A stretch of 51,195 bases of DNA, taken from contig DEKU01000065.1 of the NCBI GenBank assembly GCA_002354035.1, positions 29,432-80,626 on the forward strand, written 5' to 3'. The notes below the pieces were generated by a model. That model was not told where the DNA came from and searched no databases. It was given only the letters and a program-made list of their open reading frames with translations. The position numbers and the translations under genes were made by a program. Shown piece by piece: positions 42,974 through 50,959 of the stretch. Source of the stretch: Bacteroidales bacterium UBA2714. Lineage in GTDB: Bacteria > Bacteroidota > Bacteroidia > Bacteroidales > P3. The stretch's first letter is position 1, and every line of letters begins with the position of its first letter.

Positions 42974-44377
42974 TTAGCGTTTAACTATTCGTTCCATCCT
43001 TCTGGAATCGGCGGGCGGTGCATCGGGATAGGTATACCCTATGCCCCATGCGGGCGAGTCCTCCTCCAGATGATAGTCACCCTCCAACGGGTCCACAAAC
43101 TTGGGGTCCTCGTCCCATTCCCCTCCGCGCACCAAGCAGTGGTCGATTACGAGCGACGTCTCCACGCGGTCGTCCAAGTCGACATACATCTCACCGTCGG
43201 CGCGGCTGCCATACACTATGCAATCGGCCATCTGCACCTCCATCGGCCACAGGTATCGCGTGTCGCCATAGTCGAGGGCGTTGGTAATGAAGAGACTGCC
43301 GAAAGTCCTGTTGCCCAGCCGCCAGTAGTCGGCAAAGGTGCAGCGGTCAAAACGGTAGTTGCCCCCATAGCGCATGGCCACAGTGGCCGAGCCGCAATTG
43401 GCCACCAGCAGGTTTTGCCCCACCACCGTGGCGGTTTGGCACAAAAGCCCTGCCAGCACATGGTTGACCACCTGCGAGTTGCTCATCCGGAGCGTGGGCT
43501 GGTCGCTGGCGCAGCTGTCCATCCTCACCCCTATGAAGGCATTCTCTATCCGGGCGTGGTCTATCACATTATCCTTGCTCCCCACCGAAAGCCACACATA
43601 GCCCCATTGGCCGGGCAGGGTCTTGTAGCGTCCGTCCTGGCGCACCGAGGTGAACAGCACCGGCCGTTCAGCCGTGCCCCTCACGTCGAGGGTGGCGCTG
43701 TCGTACACCCACAGCACTGCGTCGTTATGAAAATACAACTCGTCGCCCGCCTCCAACCGCAACGTGTGGCGCGAGTCCACCACCGCATACCCCACAATCA
43801 CGTGCGGCAGGTCATGCCGCCAGTTCTCGCAGTCTATCACACTGTAGGCGTAGGGCTTTCCAAACGTGGAGTCAATCAAAGGCGTGCCGTCGGCATAGTG
43901 TATCGTGTCCGTAGGCACATGATACACAGCGTTGCGCCCGTATGCCGTCAGGGGCAGACGGCGCTCCTTGTCGCCATACTGGAGCAACACGGCATCCTCG
44001 ATCAAGAAAGGCTCGGTCGAGAGGTTGGGCCGTATGTTGGCCCGCACGAAGATAAAGATGCTGTCGCCCGCGGCAATGTCAATCTGGCGGGCCACCATAG
44101 CCGTGTCGCCATCAACATTGAGGCGGAACCGCGAGCCGTAGCCTCCGGCCAGGGTCACCCGCTCCAGCCTCACAGCCTCGTTGCCGTCGTTATATACCTT
44201 CAGCTGCCGCGTGGTGGTGCCCATCTGCGTGAACACCGTGTCGAACGCCATGGTGTCGCACGAAAAGCGCAACCCGTCCAGCTCGGTGGCAAAACGCTCC
44301 TCCTTGCTGCACGAAGACAGCACAACCGGCACCAACACCACCGCAATCAGCATGATATATAAAAGCCTTTTCGACAT
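42974..44377 (-). CDS. putative lipoprotein with beta-helix region
   Basis: A 467-residue exported lipoprotein: lipobox VLSSC with the lipid cysteine at residue 23. Residues about 35-130 look like a beta-sandwich (DTVFTQMGTTTRQLKVYNDG, FIFVRANIRPN). The middle and C-terminal part (about 200-440) has the short repeating hydrophobic pattern of a right-handed parallel beta-helix, with LEAGDELYFHNDAVLWVYDS, then VIDHARIENAFIGVRMDS and LVANCGSATVAMRYGG. No catalytic motif of pectate lyases is evident, so a binding or structural role at the cell surface is more likely. It heads the ruvA-sprA run. I do not recognise a named family. Confidence 0.78.
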   Translation of the reverse strand: MSKRLLYIMLIAVVLVPVVLSSCSKEERFATELDGLRFSCDTMAFDTVFTQMGTTTRQLKVYNDGNEAVRLERVTLAGGYGSRFRLNVDGDTAMVARQIDIAAGDSIFIFVRANIRPNLSTEPFLIEDAVLLQYGDKERRLPLTAYGRNAVYHVPTDTIHYADGTPLIDSTFGKPYAYSVIDCENWRHDLPHVIVGYAVVDSRHTLRLEAGDELYFHNDAVLWVYDSATLDVRGTAERPVLFTSVRQDGRYKTLPGQWGYVWLSVGSKDNVIDHARIENAFIGVRMDSCASDQPTLRMSNSQVVNHVLAGLLCQTATVVGQNLLVANCGSATVAMRYGGNYRFDRCTFADYWRLGNRTFGSLFITNALDYGDTRYLWPMEVQMADCIVYGSRADGEMYVDLDDRVETSLVIDHCLVRGGEWDEDPKFVDPLEGDYHLEEDSPAWGIGYTYPDAPPADSRRMERIVKR

Positions 44378-44694
44378 ATAGACACATTAACGCAAAACCT
44401 TATCGAATATTATTGTAGACTCCATTTTTTCTTCATTCCAGACCGTGGCCCTCACTCACCGCTACTCCCTCTCCGCCGCGACGGCTCCTCCCCTTTCCCG
44501 GCTCCCGCCCACACGGCCCTTTGTCCGCCACTTGAACACTTCTTATTTTACATTTTACCTCTTTTTTATTTCTTGTTTCTTTCTTGTTTATCTCTTGTCA
44601 AGAGAATAAATGGTGGATAAATGATGGATAAGTGCCGTAAGACGGGACAAGAATTGCCGACATGCATCCGGCTTGGGACCTCGGGGGGTAAGGG
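44378..44694. other. 317-base gap between two minus-strand genes
   Basis: No gene is seen. A GC-rich stretch (about 44440-44535) containing CGACGGCTCC leads into the AT-rich element at 44542-44612 and then a mixed stretch up to the M64 peptidase stop. No -7 box for the beta-helix lipoprotein gene was recognised. Confidence 0.55.
44542..44612. repeat. dispersed AT-rich element, copy at 44.5 kb
   Basis: The first 30 bases match 26832-26861 with about four changes. It contains a 7-bp palindrome, TCTCTTG T CAAGAGA (44591-44605), extended by TTA/TAA, and ends in GAATAAATG as the other copy does. Confidence 0.6.
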
Positions 44695-45999
44695 TCAGCG
44701 GGTGTAGAGGTCGAAGACCTCGTTGAGGCGGCGGGCGCAGACGGGACAGAAGGGGGCGTAGTCGCGCATCATGCAGTGCATGGTTGGGCGGTAGATGCCT
44801 TTGGCGTGGTAGCCAGCTCCTTCGTACACACCGAGGGGGCCGTTCTGGCTGCGGGGCACGGTGGTGTCGGCCGGGGTGGGAACGGGGGTGCCGGGGCTGA
44901 GCATGGACTGCCACTTGGAGGCGAAATCGAGGAGGGTGGTGATGTTGGGCTCGACAGGTTCGAGGTGTGACTGGTGCATGTCGCCATAGCTGAGATCCTC
45001 GTCGACGTACTCGTCGGCAAGGCCGCCGATGGAGTGTCCCAGCTCGTGGGGCAGCACCATGTAGGCCATTTCGTTGAGGGAACTCATGGCGTAGAAGTTA
45101 TAGATGGCGCCACCACCGTAGGTGGTGCTGTTGGCCATGATGATGATATGGTCGAAAGGGATGGAGCCGATGGCATTGTGGAGACGGAACAGCTGCATGG
45201 TCATCAGGTAGCGGTCGGCGCCGAAGGTGTTGTAGCTCGAGCCCACCAGGCTGTTGACGCGGATGCCCTTGGTGGGGTCGGTGATGCCGGTGGACTGGCC
45301 GGTGAGCGGCACACCCCACACGTTGAAGTCGTCGGCGCGCGAGGCGAAAGGCTCCTGTCCCAGCAGGTAGTCGCAGAATGAGTGGAGGTCGCGCATCATC
45401 TTGAGGCTGTCGGCGGGGCCGTAGCCTTCGGGCACGATGACGACATCGATTTTCTTGTGGGGGTTGCCTTTATAGTGCAGGCGGACGGGGTTGGTCTGGA
45501 CCCGCAGGGACGACTGCCGGCGGAGCTGGGCGAGGGCCGAGTCGGGGTCGAAACGGTAGCGGAACTGGGTGTGCATCTGCTGGTCGGGGCCGCGGTGCTG
45601 GAAACAGATGTCGACGGTGTGGCGGGGCCACGGGACGCGCACCACCTCCTGGAAGGCGGCAATGCTGTCGGCGCCCTGGGGGGTGTCGCGGTATTCCTGG
45701 AAAAGGGTGTTGTAGCCCCGGCTGTAGAGCTGGCGGCCGCTGGCGGGGTCGGCCACCACAATGCGGTAGTCGCCATTGTCGAAGGGGTCGAGAAGTTGGG
45801 TCAGCGAACCGGCCCAGTTGTCGATGCGCTCGATGGAGGAGAGGTTGACCGTGTCGTGTTGGCGGTTGCCGACACGGAGGTAGTCGATGCGGAGTGTGGC
45901 ATCGGTAAAATACTTCTTAAACTTCACGTTCTGAGAGCAGAGCGGGCTCGTGGCCTGGAGGGCAAATAGGAGCAGTAGGGATGCAATTATTTTGTTCAT
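44695..45999 (-). CDS. secreted M64 family metallopeptidase (IgA peptidase-like)
   Basis: A 434-residue exported zinc peptidase of the family named after the Clostridium ramosum IgA protease. A signal peptide (about 1-22) precedes a beta-rich N-terminal domain (about 25-170). The catalytic domain has HELGHSIGGLADEY (residues 318-331), giving zinc ligands H318 and H322, catalytic E319 and a third ligand, probably D329. YKGNPHKKIDVVIVPEGYG and FNVWGVPLTGQSTGITDP are typical of the family. The C-terminal MHCMMRDYAPFCPVC carries three cysteines. There is no type IX sorting domain. Bacteroidota have many M64 genes and most substrates are unknown, so immunoglobulin cleavage should not be assumed. 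Confidence 0.9.
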   Translation of the reverse strand: MNKIIASLLLLFALQATSPLCSQNVKFKKYFTDATLRIDYLRVGNRQHDTVNLSSIERIDNWAGSLTQLLDPFDNGDYRIVVADPASGRQLYSRGYNTLFQEYRDTPQGADSIAAFQEVVRVPWPRHTVDICFQHRGPDQQMHTQFRYRFDPDSALAQLRRQSSLRVQTNPVRLHYKGNPHKKIDVVIVPEGYGPADSLKMMRDLHSFCDYLLGQEPFASRADDFNVWGVPLTGQSTGITDPTKGIRVNSLVGSSYNTFGADRYLMTMQLFRLHNAIGSIPFDHIIIMANSTTYGGGAIYNFYAMSSLNEMAYMVLPHELGHSIGGLADEYVDEDLSYGDMHQSHLEPVEPNITTLLDFASKWQSMLSPGTPVPTPADTTVPRSQNGPLGVYEGAGYHAKGIYRPTMHCMMRDYAPFCPVCARRLNEVFDLYTR

Positions 46000-46067
46000 A
46001 GGTGTACTAAAACGACGAAAAACACACTTTAGTATAAATAAAATATCATCATATACAAAAAAGTTCG

Positions 46068-46075
46068 TAATTTTG
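46068..46075 (+). promoter_or_regulatory. -7 box of the YciO/YrdC gene
   Basis: TAATTTTG followed by CA matches TAnnTTTG. The expected transcript start (about 46081-46083) is only a few bases before the ATG at 46085, so the mRNA would be nearly leaderless. Confidence 0.55.
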
Positions 46076-46084
46076 CACGCTCAA

Positions 46085-46726
46085 ATGATTACAAAAATCT
46101 ATACAGACAATCCCAACCCACGGGAGGTGCGACGGGTGGCAGACCTGTTGCTACAGGGCGGCATCGTAGTGTTGCCCACCGATACGCTGTATGCTTTTGC
46201 GTGCAGCATGGAGTTTAAACGGTCGGTCGAGGCGATAGCCCAGTTGAAAGGGTTTACGCTGAAAAAGGCCAAGTACAGCATGCTGTGCAGCTCGTTGAGC
46301 ATGGCATCGGAATATGTGAGGCCGATGGACAAGGATTTGTTCAGCCTGATGAAGGGCTGCCTGCCGGGTCCCTACACTTTCATTATGGACGCCAACAACG
46401 ATGTGCCGCGCAATTATCTGAATCCCAACAAGACCATCGGGGTGCGGGTGCCGAACAACAGCATTCTGCAAGCGGTGGTCGAGGCGGTGGGAAGCCCGTT
46501 GATTGGGACGTCGGTGCGCCGTGTGGGCGAAGAGGTGGAGACTGAGTATCTGACCGACCCCGAGTTGATCCACGAGACCTGGGGCCACCGGGTGGACCTG
46601 GTGGTGGACGGCGGCATGGGCGAGGATGAGCCGAGCACGGTGCTGAACTGCGCCGGCGGCGAGATAGAGATTATGCGCCGAGGCAAAAGCACACCCGAAG
46701 GGGAGGCCTTGCTGATGGACCTGTAA
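46085..46726 (+). CDS. YciO/YrdC/Sua5 family threonylcarbamoyl-AMP synthase-like protein
   Basis: A 213-residue cytoplasmic protein of the YrdC/YciO fold. True Sua5/YrdC enzymes make threonylcarbamoyl-AMP for tRNA t6A. Visible signatures are GGIVVLPTDTLYAFACSM, KKAKYSMLCSSLS (the KxxxS nucleotide-binding region), LPGPYTFIMDAN, KTIGVRVPNN and GTSVRR. The KAKYS and GTSVRR forms resemble the YciO branch rather than YrdC, so t6A activity is likely but not certain. The ATG at 46085 is used because the -7 box at 46068-46075 excludes starts further upstream. It is followed by a holin-like membrane protein and panC. Confidence 0.85.
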   Translation: MITKIYTDNPNPREVRRVADLLLQGGIVVLPTDTLYAFACSMEFKRSVEAIAQLKGFTLKKAKYSMLCSSLSMASEYVRPMDKDLFSLMKGCLPGPYTFIMDANNDVPRNYLNPNKTIGVRVPNNSILQAVVEAVGSPLIGTSVRRVGEEVETEYLTDPELIHETWGHRVDLVVDGGMGEDEPSTVLNCAGGEIEIMRRGKSTPEGEALLMDL

Positions 46727-46745
46727 TAACGAAACTGGAAGAGAG

Positions 46746-47240
46746 ATGAAGATAACGATAGGCAACGACCCTCATATCTACAGCGGCCCGTGGGGCTTTG
46801 TGGCACAGGTGGTGGTGATGGCGCTGGCCACGGTGCTGGCGGCCTACATCCTGCCGGGGGTGCATGTGGACACGGTGTGGGCAGCCATCGCGACGGCAGC
46901 CGTCATCGCCTTGCTCAACAACTTTATCCGTCCCATACTCATTGTCCTCACCCTGCCCTTCACGATAGTGAGCATGGGGCTTTTTCTGCTGGTGATCAAT
47001 GCGGGCATTATCCTGCTGACCGCCGGGCTGGTGCCCAATTTCCATGTGAATGGTTTTTGGAATGCCCTGCTGTTCAGCCTGCTGCTTACGGCCATCAACT
47101 ATCTGCTGGAAATCCCCAACCGGGTAGAGCGGCGGCCTAAATACCATCCGTCGGACTCGCACCATCACGACGACCACGTGGGCACCGACGACGAGGGCTT
47201 TACCCCCTACGAAGAAATCACAGACGACAATAAACAATAA
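46746..47240 (+). CDS. phage holin family (YvlD-like) membrane protein
   Basis: A 164-residue membrane protein. Four hydrophobic segments lie between about residues 16 and 115, with AYILPGVHVDTVWAAIATA, LLNNFIRPILIVLTLPFT and INAGIILLTAGLVPNF. This is the Phage_holin_4_2/YvlD family as I know it, which despite its name is usually chromosomal and of unknown function. The cytoplasmic C-terminus is rich in His and Asp (SHHHDDHVGTDDEG), possibly metal-binding. It lies 19 bases after the YciO-like gene and 5 bases before panC, in one operon. Confidence 0.82.
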   Translation: MKITIGNDPHIYSGPWGFVAQVVVMALATVLAAYILPGVHVDTVWAAIATAAVIALLNNFIRPILIVLTLPFTIVSMGLFLLVINAGIILLTAGLVPNFHVNGFWNALLFSLLLTAINYLLEIPNRVERRPKYHPSDSHHHDDHVGTDDEGFTPYEEITDDNKQ

Positions 47241-47245
47241 CAATC

Positions 47246-48130
47246 ATGAACATCATAAAAACTACAGCTGCGCTGACCGCAGCCATCAATCAAGCTAAAG
47301 AAGAACACAAAAGCATAGGCCTGGTTCCCACAATGGGAGCCTTACATGAAGGACACCTGTCGCTGGTGCGCCGGGCTCGCGAGGAGAACGATGTGGTGGT
47401 GGTGAGTGTGTTTGTCAACCCCATACAGTTCAACAATAAAGAAGACCTGGCCAAATATCCGCGCACGGTGGAGGCCGACTGCGAGCTGCTGGCAAAGGCG
47501 GGAGCAGACATCGCCTTTGTGCCTACGGTGGAGGAGATGTATCCCGAACCTGTGACGACGGTGTACCATTTTGGCCCGATCGAAGAGGTGATGGAGGGTC
47601 CCCGCCGTCCCGGCCACTTCAGCGGTGTGGCGGTGGTGGTGCGTCGGTTGTTTGATTTGGCGCAGCCCACACGCGCCTACTTCGGCGAGAAGGACTTCCA
47701 GCAGATAGCCATCATCCGCAACTTGCTGGAGCAGATTAAATACCCCATCGAGCTGGTGCCCTGCCCCATTGTGCGCGCCGACGACGGACTGGCCCTGAGC
47801 AGCCGCAACATGCGCCTGTCGAAGGAGGCCCGCGAGGTGGCTCCCAACATCTATGCCACGCTGGTGCAGGCTGTGGAGATGTCGGAGTTTGAGGATGTGG
47901 ACAGCGTGAAGCTGTGGGTGATGGACACGTTGAGCTCGTTCCACGAGGTGAACGGGCTGGACGAGAGTCTGCGTTTCGAACCCGAATATTTTGAGATAGT
48001 GAACGACACCACCCTCCAACCTATTGAGGATTGGGACGATGCCGAAGGCGTGGTGGGTTGCATAGCCGTATGGTTAGACGGCGTGCGCCTGATCGACGTG
48101 ATACGGTTCCGCCCTGAAGAGGAGGAATAG
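47246..48130 (+). CDS. panC: pantothenate synthetase
   Basis: Joins pantoate and beta-alanine with ATP to form pantothenate, the precursor of coenzyme A. The 294-residue protein has LVPTMGALHEGHLSLVRRA (the HIGH-type nucleotide site, about 27-45), VSVFVNPIQFNNKEDLAKYPR, FGEKDFQQIAIIRNL and the KMSKS-like region LSSRNMRLSKEARE. Length fits the family. The C-terminal portion (about 180-294) is less typical but complete. It ends 48 bases before a strong terminator. Many Bacteroidota carry panD right after panC; it is not present here. Confidence 0.94.
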   Translation: MNIIKTTAALTAAINQAKEEHKSIGLVPTMGALHEGHLSLVRRAREENDVVVVSVFVNPIQFNNKEDLAKYPRTVEADCELLAKAGADIAFVPTVEEMYPEPVTTVYHFGPIEEVMEGPRRPGHFSGVAVVVRRLFDLAQPTRAYFGEKDFQQIAIIRNLLEQIKYPIELVPCPIVRADDGLALSSRNMRLSKEAREVAPNIYATLVQAVEMSEFEDVDSVKLWVMDTLSSFHEVNGLDESLRFEPEYFEIVNDTTLQPIEDWDDAEGVVGCIAVWLDGVRLIDVIRFRPEEEE

Positions 48131-48178
48131 TCCCCTACCCCGGCCGGCACAAGACCGGAATTGGCAACAGCCAACGAG

Positions 48179-48228
48179 GAATGTCCCGACACCCGCCACC
48201 ACGGCAAGGGGTCGGGACATTCTTTTTG
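48179..48228 (+). terminator. intrinsic terminator of the panC operon
   Basis: GAATGTCCCGAC (48179-48190) pairs perfectly with GTCGGGACATTC (48211-48222) over a 20-base loop, followed by five T. It is the clearest terminator in the window. Confidence 0.9.
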
Positions 48229-48262
48229 TACTACAAAAAAGTGCCAATTTAGAAAAAAAACT

Positions 48263-48270
48263 TATATTTG
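48263..48270 (+). promoter_or_regulatory. -7 box of the AAA ATPase gene
   Basis: TATATTTG followed by CA matches TAnnTTTG and gives a leader of about 105 bases that contains the palindromes at 48298-48361. Confidence 0.6.
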
Positions 48271-48297
48271 CAGAGAAACCCCACACCCGAACATCGA

Positions 48298-48361
48298 AAT
48301 ACAGTATTAATAAACAACATATTACAAAAATAGTATTTTCAAATACCGTATTTTGAAATAC
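48298..48361. promoter_or_regulatory. palindromic operator-like cluster in the ATPase leader
   Basis: Two adjacent 14-bp palindromes, GTATTT-TC-AAATAC (48333-48346) and GTATTT-TG-AAATAC (48348-48361), are separated by one base. A shorter one, AATAC-A-GTATT, lies at 48298-48308. The two long ones also form the halves of a larger dyad. Their position between the -7 box and the ATG (48382) fits a repressor operator or a leader hairpin. Confidence 0.55.
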
Positions 48362-48381
48362 TATTCAACACCGAAAAAGAG

Positions 48382-49698
48382 ATGAAATTTTATGACCGCG
48401 ACAAGGAGCTGGAGCTGCTCAACCGCGCCGCAGACCAGAGCCGCACTGAGGGACGGATGACCGTAGTGATGGGCCGAAGGCGCATTGGCAAAACCGAGTT
48501 GGTGCGACATTGCAATGACAGCACCATATTGTACTTCTTTGTAGCAAGAAAAACAGAAGCTTTGCTCTGTCAGGATTTTGTGCGGGAGGCGGAAGAGAAA
48601 CTGCGCATACCAGTGGGATTCCCCAAAAGTTTTGCCGACCTATTCAGATTCTTGTTGACTTACTCTGAAGAGCATCCTTTCACACTTATCATAGACGAGT
48701 TCCAAGACTTTCAGAAAGTCAACCAGGCTATCTTCAGTGAGGTGCAGCGCGAATGGGACACCCACAAACGGAATTGCCACATAAACCTGATAGTCAGCGG
48801 CTCAATATTCTCGTTGATGCGACGTATTTTTGAGGATGCCGGGGAGCCCCTCTATGGACGTGCTGACCAGAGCATTGTGGTTCAGCCTTTTTCGACCGAT
48901 GTACTGAAAGAGATACTGGCCGACAACAACCCTCACTACAAGGCGGAGGACTTGCTGGCCCTGTTTGCCACAACAGGTGGAGTGGCTTGGTATGTGAGTT
49001 TGATGATGAACAGCGGCTGCACCACCCGCAAACGCATGCTCAGCTACTTGACCGAGACCAATTCGCCATTTATCAACGAAGGAAAAAATATCCTCGTGGA
49101 GGAATTCGGCACCAATTATGCTGTTCACTTCTCTATCCTTGCCAGCATTGCAGACGGTATGCTGACCCGTGGCGAGATTGAGAACCAACTTCAGGTGGAT
49201 AACATCGGGAGCTATATAGCACGGCTCGAAAAGTACTATGGCCTTATCGAAAAGCGACTGCCTATCTTTGCCCAAGAGAATTCCAAGAAGACACGCTACA
49301 CCCTCCGCGACAATTTCTTAGTGCTATGGTTCCGCTTTTTTTACAAATACCAGGCTTATGTGGAGAATGGCGCGCTCTCTCAGCTGGCCCGTATTATAGA
49401 ACGTGACTATGACTCCTTTTCGGGCTTTGCTTTGGAGCGGTATTTCGAACAGAAACTGCGCGAGACCGGCCGATACACCCGAATAGGCAAATACTGGGAC
49501 CGCAAAGGTGAGAATGAAATCGACCTTATCGCCGTCAACGAAATTGACCATTGGGCTGAGATATATGAGGTGAAGAAGGACCCTCGACGCTATAGCGAGT
49601 CCTCTTTAAAGGCTAAGGTTGACGTGCTTTGCAAAAACTGCAAAGAACTGGCCGGGATGGAGCTGCACACCGGATTGTTGACAATGGATGATATGTAA
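48382..49698 (+). CDS. AAA ATPase with C-terminal DUF234/PD-(D/E)XK-like domain
   Basis: A 438-residue ATP-binding protein of the archaeal-type STAND-like AAA family. The Walker A motif is GRRRIGKTEL (31-40) and the Walker B motif IIDEFQ (103-108); sensor region LIVSGSIFSLM follows. A winged-helix segment is likely near 250-300. The C-terminal DUF234-like part (about 310-438) contains NEIDLIAVN followed by AEIYEVKKD, a pattern that fits the E-ID-ExK core of PD-(D/E)XK nucleases. Genes of this family are scattered and often transferred; the biological role is unknown. It is a single transcription unit with a palindromic leader and lies downstream of the panC terminator. Confidence 0.85.
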   Translation: MKFYDRDKELELLNRAADQSRTEGRMTVVMGRRRIGKTELVRHCNDSTILYFFVARKTEALLCQDFVREAEEKLRIPVGFPKSFADLFRFLLTYSEEHPFTLIIDEFQDFQKVNQAIFSEVQREWDTHKRNCHINLIVSGSIFSLMRRIFEDAGEPLYGRADQSIVVQPFSTDVLKEILADNNPHYKAEDLLALFATTGGVAWYVSLMMNSGCTTRKRMLSYLTETNSPFINEGKNILVEEFGTNYAVHFSILASIADGMLTRGEIENQLQVDNIGSYIARLEKYYGLIEKRLPIFAQENSKKTRYTLRDNFLVLWFRFFYKYQAYVENGALSQLARIIERDYDSFSGFALERYFEQKLRETGRYTRIGKYWDRKGENEIDLIAVNEIDHWAEIYEVKKDPRRYSESSLKAKVDVLCKNCKELAGMELHTGLLTMDDM

Positions 49699-49738
49699 CC
49701 TTCAAGTATAGTGCATCACACTTTCAAATAATAGACCA

Positions 49739-50899
49739 ATGAAACAGTTATTTTTGACCATGTTTTTCCCGATAGCCCTGTGGGCTTGTGGGAAACCCGC
49801 ACCGGAGACTCCCGACGACCCTCCTGCACAGGAGGTGATAGAATACTACGAGCAGTGCCTGTTCCGTCCGGGCGACTATGGCAGCCGCAACTGGCGCATC
49901 CCCGCCATCTGCACCCTGCCCGACGGGACGCTGCTGATGGCCTGCGACCGCCGGAAATACAATGAGGCAGACCTGCCCGAAGACATCGACATCGTGTCGC
50001 GCCGCAGCACAGACAACGGCCGCACCTGGAGCGAACCCGTCACCATAGCCCAGGGCACAGGACGCAAACAGGGTTTCGGCGACGCGGCGCTGGTGGTGTG
50101 CCGCAACGGCGACGTGGTGTGTGTGTTCGTGGGCGGCAACGGCCTGTTCGCCTCGACGGAGGGGAACCCGATAAAGAGCTATGTGTGCCGCAGCACGGAC
50201 GGCGGGCAGAGCTGGTCGGAACCGGAAGATATAACGGCCCAGTTGTGGGGAAGCCAGGCGGTGAACAGCACCTGCCGCAACTACAGGGCGTCGTTTTTCG
50301 GGTCGGGGAACGGGTTGCGGCTGACCCGTGGAGCTCATGCCGGACGCATCATGTTTGCCGCAGCCATGTGCCGCAACGGCAACAATACGTTGGATAACTT
50401 TGTGGTCTACAGCGATGACGACGGCCACACATGGCAGGTGTCGGACCGTGCCTACAGCGGCGGGGACGAGGCCAAGCTGATGGAGCTGGTGGACGGACGG
50501 GTGCTGATCAGCGTGCGACAGAGCGGAGCCCGCGGCTACAACCACTCGGCCGACGGCGGAGAGACTTGGGGCGCTCAGGGACGATGGGAGTGCATGAAGA
50601 CCAACGCCTGCAATGGGGATATGTTGCGGGTAGCCGCCACCGACCGCGGCGACAGCTTGAACATACTGCTGCACAGCGTACCTAACTCTATGGAGCGCCG
50701 CGACGTGAGCATCTTTGTCAGCTATGATGAGGGCGACACTTGGCAAGACCCCGTGCTGCTGTTTGACGGACCCTCGGTCTACTCGTCGCTGACACAGCTG
50801 AAGAACGGCAGCATCGGGGTGCTGTTGGAAGAGAACCCCTCCGGCGCATGCGAGCTGTGGTTCCAGAACTGGCCGTTGGACAGCCTCCTGCGTAGATAA
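49739..50899 (+). CDS. sialidase family lipoprotein (exo-alpha-sialidase, GH33-like)
   Basis: A 386-residue surface lipoprotein (lipid cysteine 17 in LWACGK) with a six-bladed propeller. It has the RIP motif (NWRIPA, R53) and five Asp boxes: STDNGRTW, STDGGQSW, SDDDGHTW, SADGGETW and SYDEGDTW. The region DRRKYNEADLPEDIDIVSRR holds the candidate acid aspartate. EAKLMEL supplies the glutamate and SVYSSL the nucleophile tyrosine, and RQSGARG one more arginine of the triad. It probably removes terminal sialic acid from host glycans. No sialic acid uptake or breakdown genes (nan) are in this window, so the sugar's fate here is unknown. Confidence 0.9.
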   Translation: MKQLFLTMFFPIALWACGKPAPETPDDPPAQEVIEYYEQCLFRPGDYGSRNWRIPAICTLPDGTLLMACDRRKYNEADLPEDIDIVSRRSTDNGRTWSEPVTIAQGTGRKQGFGDAALVVCRNGDVVCVFVGGNGLFASTEGNPIKSYVCRSTDGGQSWSEPEDITAQLWGSQAVNSTCRNYRASFFGSGNGLRLTRGAHAGRIMFAAAMCRNGNNTLDNFVVYSDDDGHTWQVSDRAYSGGDEAKLMELVDGRVLISVRQSGARGYNHSADGGETWGAQGRWECMKTNACNGDMLRVAATDRGDSLNILLHSVPNSMERRDVSIFVSYDEGDTWQDPVLLFDGPSVYSSLTQLKNGSIGVLLEENPSGACELWFQNWPLDSLLRR

Positions 50900-50959
50900 T
50901 CCTACAATGGCCGAGCCGGGTCAATGGGATAGGCCGTATTGACCAACGTCTATTGCCGG

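Noticed and set aside
43070..44362. 430-codon plus-strand open frame
   Set aside because: Antisense to the beta-helix lipoprotein, which has a clean signal sequence and lipobox on the minus strand.
46746..47240. Prophage remnant suggested by the holin-like gene
   Set aside because: The holin family name is historical. The gene sits tightly in an operon with panC and no other phage gene is near.
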